A stretch of DNA of 36,898 nucleotides. Source: a bacterium (lineage in GTDB: Bacteria; Pseudomonadota; Alphaproteobacteria; Ferrovibrionales; Ferrovibrionaceae). The position numbers and the translations under genes were made by a program. Below, piece after piece: positions 8,343 through 17,032 of this stretch (position 1 is its first letter; every line of letters begins with the position of its first letter). Below the pieces are notes generated by a model, which searched no databases, was not told the origin of the DNA, and worked only from the letters and a program-made list of their open reading frames with translations. The stretch lies in assembly GCA_022844005.1 (NCBI GenBank), contig JALHMN010000028.1:1-36898 (forward strand). The letters are read 5' to 3'.

Positions 8343-9419
8343 TCAGGTGATCGCGATCGGGCAGCCGTTGCTGCCGGTAGCGCCCTTGATGGGCGAGGGC
8401 GTGAAGGAATAGACGAACTGGTACACCTTGTCCTTCAGCAGCTCGTCGAAGATCAGGTTCTCGTGGTTGACGATGCCGTGCTTGCAGATCAGCTCGCCGT
8501 GCACGGGGAAGGCCAGATCCTTGTCGGGGTTCGGGATCACCTCGGTCGGCCAGGTGTCGGCGCCGGTCAGGCAGAGGCCCTTCTGGACGACCCAGCGCGC
8601 GGCTTCCATGCCGATGCCGGGGCAACCGGCATTGTACTTGTCGTTGTTCTTCATCCAGAGCTGACCCCATCCGGTGTGAAACAGGACGGCATCGCCTTCC
8701 TTCACGTCAGCCTCGGCGATACCGACGTTCGACAGGGCGGCGATGATATTGGCGACACTGATCTCTTCGCCCGCTTCCCAGGTACGGCCCTTGAGCGGCA
8801 CGACGTCGACGAGATGGGCCCGGGTGAAGATCGGCTTCAGCTTTTCGGTGCCGAGTTTCTTCAACCCATAGGCATCGCCGATTTCCTGCTCGGTGAAGCC
8901 GTTGTAGTAGCGCATCTGGTTCTTGTCGCCGTTGACGCCCACCTGGATGCCGATATGGCCGAGGCCGTCGAACTGGGTGCCGACCTGGCCGATTTCGGTC
9001 GCCAGGTAGTCGTCGTTGTAGATCAGCTTGTTCTTGCCGAAGGGGCCGCCGGTGGGGCCGCCTGGAATGCGCATGGAGAACTGCCGGGCGCCGAACATCG
9101 GCATGCCGGTCTCGTAGGTGCGGCCGATCTTGTAGATCTTGCCGGTCTTGATCAGCTTGGCCGCATCGAGAACCTTCTGCGGCGTGATCCAGTTGGTGGA
9201 GCCCGCCTCGTCGCTGGCGCCCCAGCGCGACGGCCACCAGGGCCGCTCGGCCGTCTGGGCGGCGGCAGTGCCGATCGGCGAGACGCCGAACTTGCCGGCG
9301 ACGCCCGCGGCTACGGCACCGGCGGCGCCGAGAGCGGCGGCGGTCTTGAAGAAATCGCGGCGTTCGGGTGATGCAACATGCTCCGGAGCGGATTCCGGGG
9401 TGTCCGTAGAATCACTCAT
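8343..9419 (-). CDS. Tat-exported cyclase-family protein (kynurenine formamidase-like fold)
   Basis: Member of the metal-dependent cyclase/hydrolase family (PF04199-like; 358 aa). The start at 9419 has an AGGGAGGG ribosome site. The N-terminus carries a twin-arginine signal: RRDFFK (20-25), then an Ala/Gly-rich hydrophobic run to about residue 53, so it is likely folded before export. [11 protein letters not shown] (147-157) aligns with the family metal motif HTGTHxDxxxH, with Gln where His is usual, and an FHTGW motif follows near residue 240. The substrate is unknown. It is divergent from a COG0523 GTPase. Confidence 0.85.
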   Translation of the reverse strand: MSDSTDTPESAPEHVASPERRDFFKTAAALGAAGAVAAGVAGKFGVSPIGTAAAQTAERPWWPSRWGASDEAGSTNWITPQKVLDAAKLIKTGKIYKIGRTYETGMPMFGARQFSMRIPGGPTGGPFGKNKLIYNDDYLATEIGQVGTQFDGLGHIGIQVGVNGDKNQMRYYNGFTEQEIGDAYGLKKLGTEKLKPIFTRAHLVDVVPLKGRTWEAGEEISVANIIAALSNVGIAEADVKEGDAVLFHTGWGQLWMKNNDKYNAGCPGIGMEAARWVVQKGLCLTGADTWPTEVIPNPDKDLAFPVHGELICKHGIVNHENLIFDELLKDKVYQFVYSFTPSPIKGATGSNGCPIAIT

Positions 9420-9538
9420 CGAGTTCGCCCTCCCTTGTTTGATCCGGTCTCGAAACGAGCCGGTTTTGACGAACGCCGCGATGGTCCGATTGGTTGATAA
9501 GCAAGTCAAGACAAACACAGAAATATCTCAAACGAATT

Positions 9539-9551
9539 GTTATTACATAAC
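9539..9551. promoter_or_regulatory. Zur-box-like palindrome between cyclase and COG0523 genes
   Basis: GTTAT TAC ATAAC is a 13-base palindrome that differs at two defined positions from the proteobacterial Zur consensus GTTATANTATAAC. It sits in the AT-rich 197-base divergent spacer, 66 bases before the GTPase start. COG0523 GTPases are often controlled by the zinc repressor Zur, so the context agrees. This is inference from pattern. Confidence 0.5.
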
Positions 9552-9616
9552 TTTCATGCAGTACTTTGCGTCGCCTCTCGCTCTCCTTACGATCACGGAT
9601 CAGGGAGAGACAGAGA

Positions 9617-10660
9617 ATGAGCCTGTTCGATCGCGACCGTTCCGCCGAGCGCCTGCCGGTATCGCTGATTACCGGGTTCCTGGGCAGCGGCAAGACAACG
9701 CTGCTCAACCGCCTGCTGAAGCACGCGGACATGGCCGGCAGCCTCGTCATCGTGAACGAGTTCGGCGAGATCGGCCTTGATCATCTGCTGTTCGAACGCG
9801 TCGACGGCGAGACCGTGCTGATGTCCTCCGGCTGCGTCTGCTGCACCGTGCGCAGCGATCTGGAAGAAACGCTCCGCGACATCGCCCGAAAGAGCGCGAA
9901 AGGCCAGATGCCGCCCTTCGACCGGTTGCTGGTGGAAACGACCGGCCTCGCCGATCCGGCGCCGATCGTCCAGTTGCTGCTGAACAACCCGATGACGGCG
10001 CACGACTATCGTCTCGACGCCGTCATCACCACGGTCGATGCGGTGAACGGCTCGAAGCAGCTCGACGAGCACCAGGAGGCGGTGAAGCAGGCGGCACTGG
10101 CCGATCGCCTGCTGCTGACCAAGGCGGACCTCGCCGATGCGGGCGCGCTGACGGTGCTGAAGCTCCGCCTCGGTATGATCAACCCTTCGGCCGAACTCAT
10201 CCCGGCCGCCCATGGCGATGTCGCGCCGGGAAGGCTGTTCGGGGCGGCCCTCTTCGATCCGGCGCGCAAGAGTTCCGATGCCCGACGCTGGCTGCGCGCG
10301 GAGACGATCGAGGGCGCGCCGCATGCGCATGATCCGAACGTGCATGGCGACGGCATCCGCAGCTTCTGCATCACCCATGACGAGCCGCTCGACTGGCAGG
10401 CCGTGCACGACTGGCTGGCGGCGCTCAGGCGCGAGAAAGGCGGCGACCTGCTGCGGGTGAAAGGCATCCTGAACCTCGAGGGAGAGGCGGCCCCGGTCGC
10501 CATCCACGGTGTCCACCACGTCTTCCATCCGCCGGTGCAGCTGGATGGCTGGACCGACGGCGACCGACGTTCGCGCATCGTCTTCATCGTGCGCGATATC
10601 GACCGCGCGCTGGTCGAGGAAAGCTGGCGAAGTTTCGTCCTGGCGCGAGAGGCCGCCTAA
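9617..10660 (+). CDS. COG0523/CobW-family GTP-binding metallochaperone
   Basis: G3E-family GTPase (347 aa). The start at 9617 has a GGGAGAG ribosome site. The P-loop is GFLGSGKTT (20-28), the switch region VNEFGEIG (46-53), and the metal-binding SGCVCC (71-76) carries the family CxCC signature. VETTGLADP follows, then LLLTKADL as the base-specificity motif. The linker is His-rich (PHAHDPNVHGDG) and the C-terminal CobW_C domain contains IHGVHHVFHPP. These proteins insert or deliver metals, commonly zinc. The Zur-like site upstream favours zinc. It overlaps the stop of the convergent CaiB gene by four bases. Confidence 0.9.
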   Translation: MSLFDRDRSAERLPVSLITGFLGSGKTTLLNRLLKHADMAGSLVIVNEFGEIGLDHLLFERVDGETVLMSSGCVCCTVRSDLEETLRDIARKSAKGQMPPFDRLLVETTGLADPAPIVQLLLNNPMTAHDYRLDAVITTVDAVNGSKQLDEHQEAVKQAALADRLLLTKADLADAGALTVLKLRLGMINPSAELIPAAHGDVAPGRLFGAALFDPARKSSDARRWLRAETIEGAPHAHDPNVHGDGIRSFCITHDEPLDWQAVHDWLAALRREKGGDLLRVKGILNLEGEAAPVAIHGVHHVFHPPVQLDGWTDGDRRSRIVFIVRDIDRALVEESWRSFVLAREAA

Positions 10661-11850
10661 ATCGCGCCTTCGGCCTTCAGGCCTTCCAACTCGCCTTCGC
10701 TCAGGCCGAGAAACCCGCAATAGACATCCCGGTTGTGCTGGCCGAGTTCGGGGCTCGGGATCAGCTCCAGGAGCGGCGATCCCTCGTAGCGGATCGGGCT
10801 GTTCGGCAGCACGACGCGGCCGAGCTCCGGGTGCTCCATGAAGCGCAGCATGCCGCGCTCGTGCATATGCGGGTCGTTGGTCACTTCGGTCAGGTCGCGA
10901 ACCGGGGCCGCCGGAATTTTGTGCTGGCGCGCGATGTCGAAGATCTCGTCCTTGCTGTGCCGCAGCGTCCAGGTCTCGACCAGGGCATCGACCTCGTCCA
11001 TCGCCGCGGCGCGCAGCGTGTGGTTGGCGAAACGCGGATCGTCGGCCAGATCCGGCCGCCCCATGACGCGGGCCAGCGACTTCCAGTGCTCGTCCTTCAC
11101 GCAGATCACCGCGACATGTCCGTCGCTCGCGCGGTAGACGTTGTAGGGCGCCATCGACAGGCCCGAATGCCGGTTGCCGGTGCGGGTGGTCGTCTTGCCG
11201 TCCTGCCAGTAGTGCATGCCGAGAGCGGAGGCGAGCGCGGGGTAGAGCGCCTCCTGCATCGACACCTCGATCACCCGGCCCCGGCCAGTCTTCTCACGCT
11301 CGTAAAGCGCGGTCACGATGCCGCCGTAGAGATGCGTCGCCCCCAGGAAATCGGCGAAGGCGGGCCCGGCCTTCATCGGCGGGCCGTCCGGCTCTCCCGT
11401 CGTCGCCATGACGCCGCCGATCGCCTGCACCGTCAGGTCCATGGCGAGGAAGTCGCGCTTCGGGCCCGATCGGCCGTAGCCCGATCCCGAGGCATAGACG
11501 AGGCGGGGATTGGCTTTGGTCAGCACCGCGGCACCGACACCCAGGCGATCCAGCACGCCCGGCGCGTAATTCTCGAGCAGCACGTCACCGCGCTTCACCA
11601 GTTCGATCAAGAGTTCGCGTCCGCGCGCGGTCTTGAGATTGAGGGTGATGCCCTGCTTGTTGGAATTCAGCATGGCGAGCGGCAGCGAGCCGCGGCTGAT
11701 ATTGGCGCGCGCCCGTACCGGTTCGCCGGTCGGCGGTTCCACCTTGATGACGCGGGCCCCGGCCATCGCCATCAGGAAAGTGGCATAGGGCCCCTGGTAG
11801 ATCTGGCCCAGATCGATGACGGTGATGTCGCGCAGCGGATAGCCTTGCAC
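10657..11850 (-). CDS. CaiB/BaiF family (class III) CoA-transferase
   Basis: Class III CoA-transferase (397 aa), which moves CoA between carboxylic acids through a covalent Asp intermediate. Seen are VIDLGQIYQGPYATFLMAMAGA near the start, VIKVEPPTGEP (34-44), LNLKTARGRELLIELVKRGDVLLENYAPG, and Asp138 in AMDLTVQAIGG as the expected catalytic residue. GNRHSGLSMAPYNVY and the C-terminal PSPELGQHNRDVY fit the family. The start is GTG at 11850, with GGGAG seven bases upstream. The substrate is unknown. Confidence 0.92.
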   Translation of the reverse strand: MQGYPLRDITVIDLGQIYQGPYATFLMAMAGARVIKVEPPTGEPVRARANISRGSLPLAMLNSNKQGITLNLKTARGRELLIELVKRGDVLLENYAPGVLDRLGVGAAVLTKANPRLVYASGSGYGRSGPKRDFLAMDLTVQAIGGVMATTGEPDGPPMKAGPAFADFLGATHLYGGIVTALYEREKTGRGRVIEVSMQEALYPALASALGMHYWQDGKTTTRTGNRHSGLSMAPYNVYRASDGHVAVICVKDEHWKSLARVMGRPDLADDPRFANHTLRAAAMDEVDALVETWTLRHSKDEIFDIARQHKIPAAPVRDLTEVTNDPHMHERGMLRFMEHPELGRVVLPNSPIRYEGSPLLELIPSPELGQHNRDVYCGFLGLSEGELEGLKAEGAI

Positions 11851-11969
11851 CAGCTCACTCCCGATTTTCCTTGTTTGGACCGATGCTAGCCGAGAATGCA
11901 GCCTTTGCCTTCATCCGCGCGCGGCGCTATGCCCGCCGGCAGACTTCGATCCAAGGGGACAGGGTTTCG

Positions 11970-13121
11970 GTGGCCGAGCTTCGCGACCTTCATCGGCGGT
12001 TCGACCGGTGGTTCACTCAGCTTCTGCCGGCCTGGACGGGCGCGGGCTGGAACGACAAGGCGGGTACCTGCGTCGAATTGCTGGACGCGGACCTGCGACC
12101 GGTGCCGGTGCCGTTCCATCGCGCCACCGTCGCCGGCCGGCAGATGCTGGTGTTCTCGCTGGCTTTCCAGCGCTGGGGTGTCGAAGCGGCGGCCGAGCGC
12201 GCGCATTCGCTCCTGGACAGCCTGCAGACCCGGTTCTGGGACCCTCATTGCGGCGGCTGGTTCTTCTCCATCGACCCGGAAGGCCGCCCGCTCGACCTGA
12301 AGAAGGATCTCTATGCCCAGGCCTTCGGATTGCTGGGCCTGGCCACCTTCGCGGCCGTCTTCGGCGATCGGACGGCGGTGGCGCTCGCCACCGAGGCCGA
12401 CGATCTCATCCGCCGGCATCTGCGCCATCCCGACGGCTGGTTCCTGCCAACGGCCGGCGAGCATTGGCAGCCGGCCGAAGCGGCTTTGCGACAGAACCCG
12501 CATATGCACCTGTTCGAGGCCTATGTGGCGCTCTACGGAACCACCGGCGACCGGCGCTGGCTGCGGCAGGCCGACGAGATCGCGCGGCTTCTGGCCGATG
12601 TCCTGACCGAGCCCAGCACCGGCGCCATCCGCGAGTTCTTCGACGGGAATGGAAAGCCGCTACCCGGGGCCCGGCAGGTGGCGGAGCCGGGGCACCACTT
12701 CGAATGGTATTGGCTGCTCGGCGAACTTCAGCGGCTGGCGCCGGACTTCCGCTGCCCGATCGATGCGGAGGCCATGCGCCGATGGGCCGCCGGGGTCGGC
12801 ATCGACGGGAACGGCGGCGTCCTCGCCGCGGTCGATGCGTCGAGCGGCGCGGTGATCGACGACAAGAAGCGCCTGTGGCCGGTGACCGAGATGATCAAGG
12901 CGCAATCCTGCTTCGCCCGTGCCAATCCGGGCGACGCGGGCGGACGGGAGGATCTCGCCGCCTCGCTCCGCTTCCTGCTGGACCGGCAGTTGCGGCCGGC
13001 CGGCTGGCACGAATATCTCACCCGCGACCTCACGCCGATCGCGGGACCGCTGCCGACCAGTTCCGGGTACCACCTGCTGCTGGCGCTGCTCGAGGTCGAC
13101 CGCCTGCTCGCGGCCGGTTAG
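11970..13121 (+). CDS. AGE-family sugar epimerase/isomerase
   Basis: Alpha/alpha-barrel protein of the N-acylglucosamine 2-epimerase family (383 aa from GTG 11970), which includes mannose isomerases and cellobiose epimerases. Seen are GGWFFSIDPEGRPLDLKKDLYAQAF, PHMHLFEAYVALY, EPGHHFEWYWLL (239-250; a conserved catalytic-face His/Glu/Trp cluster) and KRLWPVTEMIKA. The GTG has ACAGGG and AAGGGG upstream and matches the family N-terminus. An ATG at 11883 would add 29 residues unlike the family. It is divergent from one CaiB gene and overlaps the stop of the next by four bases. The sugar cannot be named. Confidence 0.87.
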   Translation: MAELRDLHRRFDRWFTQLLPAWTGAGWNDKAGTCVELLDADLRPVPVPFHRATVAGRQMLVFSLAFQRWGVEAAAERAHSLLDSLQTRFWDPHCGGWFFSIDPEGRPLDLKKDLYAQAFGLLGLATFAAVFGDRTAVALATEADDLIRRHLRHPDGWFLPTAGEHWQPAEAALRQNPHMHLFEAYVALYGTTGDRRWLRQADEIARLLADVLTEPSTGAIREFFDGNGKPLPGARQVAEPGHHFEWYWLLGELQRLAPDFRCPIDAEAMRRWAAGVGIDGNGGVLAAVDASSGAVIDDKKRLWPVTEMIKAQSCFARANPGDAGGREDLAASLRFLLDRQLRPAGWHEYLTRDLTPIAGPLPTSSGYHLLLALLEVDRLLAAG

Positions 13122-14326
13122 CCCTTGCGCCGTTCGATCAGCGCGATGCCGGAGCCGATCAGCGCGTCGATCTCGGCCGCCGCGTAGCCCGCCTCGCCCA
13201 GAACCTCGCGCGTGTGCTCGCCGAAGAGCGGCGGCCTGCGCCGGACCTCGGCCGGGGTGCGCCCCAGCTTGATCGGGATGCCGGTGCCGCGATAGCCGTC
13301 CTTCTCGACGATCATCGCCCGCGCCGCCGTATGCGGATGCTTCAGCACATCGGGAACCGAGAGGAGCGCGCCGGCCGGCACGCCGAGGCGCATCAGTTCC
13401 ATCGCCAGCGCCTCGCCGTCCTGCTTCGCCACCAGGGGCTCGATCAGGTCGGACAGCACTTCGCGATTGGCTTGCCGGTCCTTGTTGGTGCGGAAGCGTG
13501 CGTCGTCGGCCAGTTCGGGCACGCCGAGTGCCGCGCAGAACTTGCGGAACTGCCCGTCGTTGCCCGCGCCCACCAGCACGGCGCGGCCCTTGGCCTGCAC
13601 CACCTGGTAGGGCACCACGGTCGGATGGCGGTTTCCGGTCGGCTTCGGCACGTATGTCTCGTCCATCAGGACGTTCGGCGCATGCGGGTGCTGGAAGACG
13701 AGCGCGGTATCGAACAGCGTCGTCTCGATGAACTGGCCCTTGCCCGACCGGCCACGCTCGATCATCGCCATCAGGATGCCGCTCGCCGCGTTCAGCCCGG
13801 TGCCGATATCGACCAGCGGCACGCCGAGGCGCATCGGCCCGCTCTCGGGCGATCCGTTCACCGACATGAGGCCCGCCCAGGCCGCCACCATGGCATCGTA
13901 TCCCGGGAAGCCGCCGAGCGGGCCTTCCGAGCCGAAGCCGGTGATGCGGCAATGGATCAGCTTCGGGAACTTCGCCGAGAGCTGTTCGTAGCCGATGCCC
14001 CATTTCTCCATGGTGCCGGCCTTGAAGTTGTCGATCACCACATCGGCCTGTTCCAGCAGGCGGAGCAGCACCACGCGCCCCTCGGGCCTGGCGATGTCGA
14101 GACCGATGGAGCGCTTGTTGCGGTTGATGCCGGAGAAATAAGCCGACAACCCGTCCTTGAAGGGCGGGCCCCAGTCGCGCGTCTCGTCGCCCTGCGGTGG
14201 TTCGACCTTGATCACCTCGGCACCGTGATCGGCCAGCATCTGGGTGCAATAGGGACCGCCCAGTACGCGGGACAGGTCCACCACCTTCACGCCGGCCAAC
14301 GCGCCGGTCGCCTTCGTCTCGGACAA
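13118..14326 (-). CDS. CaiB/BaiF family (class III) CoA-transferase
   Basis: Class III CoA-transferase (402 aa), a second one only distantly like the protein from 10657-11850. Seen are VVDLSRVLGGPYCTQMLADHGAEVIKVEPP, GDETRDWGPPF, SAYFSGINRNKRSIGLDI, and the Asp of GYDAMVAAWAGL as the expected catalytic residue. GNRHPTVVPYQVVQAKGRAVLVGAGND and FGEHTREVLGEAGY follow. It is the third gene of a minus-strand unit after the two-subunit CoA-transferase (gap 17 bases), suggesting a shared acyl-CoA pathway. The substrate is unknown. Confidence 0.92.
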   Translation of the reverse strand: MSETKATGALAGVKVVDLSRVLGGPYCTQMLADHGAEVIKVEPPQGDETRDWGPPFKDGLSAYFSGINRNKRSIGLDIARPEGRVVLLRLLEQADVVIDNFKAGTMEKWGIGYEQLSAKFPKLIHCRITGFGSEGPLGGFPGYDAMVAAWAGLMSVNGSPESGPMRLGVPLVDIGTGLNAASGILMAMIERGRSGKGQFIETTLFDTALVFQHPHAPNVLMDETYVPKPTGNRHPTVVPYQVVQAKGRAVLVGAGNDGQFRKFCAALGVPELADDARFRTNKDRQANREVLSDLIEPLVAKQDGEALAMELMRLGVPAGALLSVPDVLKHPHTAARAMIVEKDGYRGTGIPIKLGRTPAEVRRRPPLFGEHTREVLGEAGYAAAEIDALIGSGIALIERRKG

Positions 14327-14343
14327 GGGATGCTCCTAGGGTA

Positions 14344-15078
14344 TCAGGCCGCGAAAGCCGTCTCGGCGAAACGCGGATAGGTCTCGGCGATCTCGGGCCG
14401 GATACTGCCACGCAACTCGGCCAGCGTCTGCGCGTCCGGCGCCGGCGTCACCGGCACCATCGCCGGCCGGTCGAAATCGAAACCGGTATTGTCCAGTACT
14501 TCTTCGACGGTGTGGCCCGGATGCACGCTCACGAGCGTGAAGCGGATCCGCTTCGGATCGAAGTCGAACAGCGCGAGGTTGGTGACGAGGTGCTTCGGCC
14601 CGCCGGGGCGGTAGACGCCGGGCTCGCTCACCCCCGGCGCGCTGACGAAATCGACCTTCGGCACGAAGACGCGCCGGGTGTGCTCCTCGCGGAACAGGAT
14701 CACCTTCGGCACCACGAAATACAGATAGGCCGAGCCGAAGCTGCCGGGCCAGCGCACGTCGTTGTTGGGATAGGTGCCGCCGGTGCCGACGAGATTGATG
14801 TTGGCGAATCCATCGATCTGCCCGCCGCCCAGGAAGAAGGCGTCGAGCCGCCCCTCGCCGGCGATATCGAACAGCTCGACCCCGCCATTGGTGAAGAAGT
14901 TGTTCTTCTCCGAACCCAGCACCGTCACCCTGGTCCGCCCGTTCGAGCGGGCGCGGGTGAGAAGCGCCGCCGCCCCCGGAATCGGCGAGGAGGCGCCGCA
15001 GGCGATGTGGCCGCAGCCCTGCAGCAGCCGGGCCACGACCGTGATCAGGAGTTCCTTCTTGGTGTACTCGGCGCCCAT
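14344..15078 (-). CDS. CoA-transferase beta subunit (GctB/IpdB type)
   Basis: Second subunit (244 aa) of a class I-like CoA-transferase. TKKELLITVVARLL, HIACGASSPIPGAAALL, VTVLGSEKNNFF (Glu57 is the candidate position for the family catalytic Glu) and LFDIAGEGRLDAFFLGGGQIDGFANINLVG are typical of the glutaconate CoA-transferase/IpdB branch. IpdAB acts as a hydrolase in steroid-ring degradation, so transferase chemistry is not assured. The ATG at 15078 overlaps the alpha-subunit stop (TGATG). A GTG three bases earlier is equally possible. Confidence 0.9.
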   Translation of the reverse strand: MGAEYTKKELLITVVARLLQGCGHIACGASSPIPGAAALLTRARSNGRTRVTVLGSEKNNFFTNGGVELFDIAGEGRLDAFFLGGGQIDGFANINLVGTGGTYPNNDVRWPGSFGSAYLYFVVPKVILFREEHTRRVFVPKVDFVSAPGVSEPGVYRPGGPKHLVTNLALFDFDPKRIRFTLVSVHPGHTVEEVLDNTGFDFDRPAMVPVTPAPDAQTLAELRGSIRPEIAETYPRFAETAFAA

Positions 15079-15908
15079 CACTCCGCCGCCGCCTTCTGAG
15101 GCTCCATCAGGAGGTCCAGCATGCGGGAGAAGCCGGCTTCAGTCCGCGCCGCTTCGGCATAGCCGCGCATGAAGGCGTCGTCGATCGGATAGCGCCCCCA
15201 CATGGCGATCGGTGCCGCGCCGCGCCGCGCCTCGGCAACGCCGCCGACATAGATCGAGGGGATGGTGCCGGGGGCGAGCAGCGGATCGTCCAGGAAGTTC
15301 CCGGGGCGAAGTTCCTCCACCGTGACGATCGCGGCCTTGGAGGCGTGCGCCATGGTCATCTGCTCGCGGCGGTGGCCGATCCAGACATTGCCGGCCTCGT
15401 CGGCCATGGGCGCGTGGAACAGCGCGAAGTCGGGGCGAATCGCCGGCAGCGCCACGATCTTGTCGCCCTGCTGGAAGGGATTGTCGATCACCGCCCAGTC
15501 GGGCCGGTTCAGCAGCAGGTCGGAACCGAGGATGCCGCGCAGCGTAGCGAAGGGCACCCCCTTCTCGGAGGCCTGGAGCGCGGCGTGAATGGCCGGGCAG
15601 GTGGCGTCCAGCACCTTGATCTGGCCCTTCCTGAGCGCCTCGTTGAACCGGGGGGCGCCGCCGTATTCGCCGAGCGTCACGCCCGCCGTCTCCATCACCG
15701 CGACGCAGCCGGCGCCGATCAGCAGGTCGGCCTGCAAACCGGTGGCGGGAACCGAGACCAGATGCAGGTTGCGCACGCCCCGGCGGATCAGCGCCAGGGT
15801 GGCGGCCATGGCGATACCGGAATAGTCGGTGGGGACGGCGATCTTCGCCCCGTCCGGCACCAGCGCGGCCAGCGCATCGAGGCTCATGATGGTCGGCGAC
15901 ATGCTCAT
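15078..15908 (-). CDS. CoA-transferase alpha subunit (GctA/IpdA type)
   Basis: First subunit (276 aa) of the same enzyme. The ATG at 15908 is preceded by GGAGGAAG at good spacing. SLDALAALVPDGAKIAVP, RGVRNLHLVSVPATGLQADLLIGAGCV, ETAGVTLGEYGGAPRFN, DNPFQQGDKIVALPAIRPDFALFHAPMADEAGNVWIG and MAHASKAAIVTVEEL are family features. It leads the unit alpha-beta-CaiB on the minus strand and is divergent from a TAXI transporter pair. An imported acid activated and processed as a CoA ester is a reasonable inference. Confidence 0.9.
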   Translation of the reverse strand: MSMSPTIMSLDALAALVPDGAKIAVPTDYSGIAMAATLALIRRGVRNLHLVSVPATGLQADLLIGAGCVAVMETAGVTLGEYGGAPRFNEALRKGQIKVLDATCPAIHAALQASEKGVPFATLRGILGSDLLLNRPDWAVIDNPFQQGDKIVALPAIRPDFALFHAPMADEAGNVWIGHRREQMTMAHASKAAIVTVEELRPGNFLDDPLLAPGTIPSIYVGGVAEARRGAAPIAMWGRYPIDDAFMRGYAEAARTEAGFSRMLDLLMEPQKAAAE

Positions 15909-16035
15909 CGGGGCTTCCTCCACCTTGGTTGTGTAAAATCTAGCAGCCGGTCCGCCCGCGGGCCAAGTCTTCTTGCCCGCATACCGGCTACCCGCTAAAC
16001 CGCTGGCCTTCGACCGGAAAGCGGGAAACGTCCAG

Positions 16036-16998
16036 ATGAAGCATGTCGCCATCGCGCTCGGCCTCGGCCTCGCGCTCGCCACCACGGCTGTCCAGGCACA
16101 GACGCGGGTCACGCTGAAATCCGCCGCCGCGGGCACTTCCTACTACGTGATGACCGTGCAGCTGGGCGAGGCGCTGCGCACCGCCACCGCCGGCAAGGTG
16201 ACCGCGACGGTGGAGGAGAGCCAGGGCTCGGTGCAGAACGTGAAGGAGGCGCCGCGCCGCCAGGGGGGCTTTGTCTTCACCACCCCGCCCAGCCTCGTCC
16301 GTACCGCCCAGGCCGGCGGCAAGCCCTTCGAGGGCGAGAGCGGCTATGACGACATCCGCACCCTGTTCGTCATGCCGGGCATCACCATGCATTTCGTGGT
16401 GCGGGCGGATTCCGGCATCACCGGCCTGTCCGGCCTCGAGGGCAAGACCTTCATCCCCGGCGGCCGCGGCACCTTCACCCAGCGCCAGTCCGAAGCGGTG
16501 TTCAAGCTGTTCGGCCTGGAGGGCAAGGTGAAGATCGGCGAGGTGGAGCTTTCCAACGCCCCGGCGGCGCTTCGGAACCGGCAGGTCGACGGCTTCGCCA
16601 CCGGCTCCTCCCACCCCACCTCGATGCTGCAGGAACTGGGCGCGACCATCCCGATCCGTATCCTGCCCCTCGGCACGGCGGAACTCGCCAAGGTGCTGGA
16701 AGCCGACAAGGGCGCTTCCGCCGTCACCATTCCCGCCAACACCTATCCCGGCCAGGATGCCCCGGTCGCCACCTTCGGCCTGCCGGTCGGCGCCTTCACC
16801 ACGGCGAAGACCGACGAGGCCACCGCCTACGAGGTGGTCAAGGCCTTCTGGACCCAACAGGCGGCGCTGGCCAAGACCAACCCGGTCTGGGGCCCGCTGA
16901 AGCCCGCCGAAGTGATGGCGCTGGGCATCAAGCTACATCCCGGCGCGGCGAAGTACTACGCCGAGGCCGGCATCGCCATCCCGGACGCGGTGAAGTGA
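16036..16998 (+). CDS. TAXI-family TRAP transporter substrate-binding protein
   Basis: Periplasmic receptor (320 aa from ATG 16036). The N-terminus KHVAIALGLGLALATTAVQAQ is a Sec signal peptide with likely cleavage after AQA. The mature start TRVTLKSAAAGTSYYVMTVQLGEAL, the EESQGSVQNVKE region, LEGKTFIPGGRGTFTQRQSE and the late YPGQDAPVATFGLPVGAFT are TAXI-type. It is followed 34 bases later by the fused TRAP permease, its membrane partner. The ligand is unknown; dicarboxylates or other organic acids are common for the class. Confidence 0.9.
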   Translation: MKHVAIALGLGLALATTAVQAQTRVTLKSAAAGTSYYVMTVQLGEALRTATAGKVTATVEESQGSVQNVKEAPRRQGGFVFTTPPSLVRTAQAGGKPFEGESGYDDIRTLFVMPGITMHFVVRADSGITGLSGLEGKTFIPGGRGTFTQRQSEAVFKLFGLEGKVKIGEVELSNAPAALRNRQVDGFATGSSHPTSMLQELGATIPIRILPLGTAELAKVLEADKGASAVTIPANTYPGQDAPVATFGLPVGAFTTAKTDEATAYEVVKAFWTQQAALAKTNPVWGPLKPAEVMALGIKLHPGAAKYYAEAGIAIPDAVK

Positions 16999-17032
16999 GG
17001 CAGAACGACCCGAAGGGGAGAAGGACGCGCGG

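Noticed and set aside
12008..14380. 790-residue open frame on the plus strand
   Set aside because: It overlaps the AGE-family gene in another frame and is antisense to a clear CaiB gene; composition is that of a shadow.
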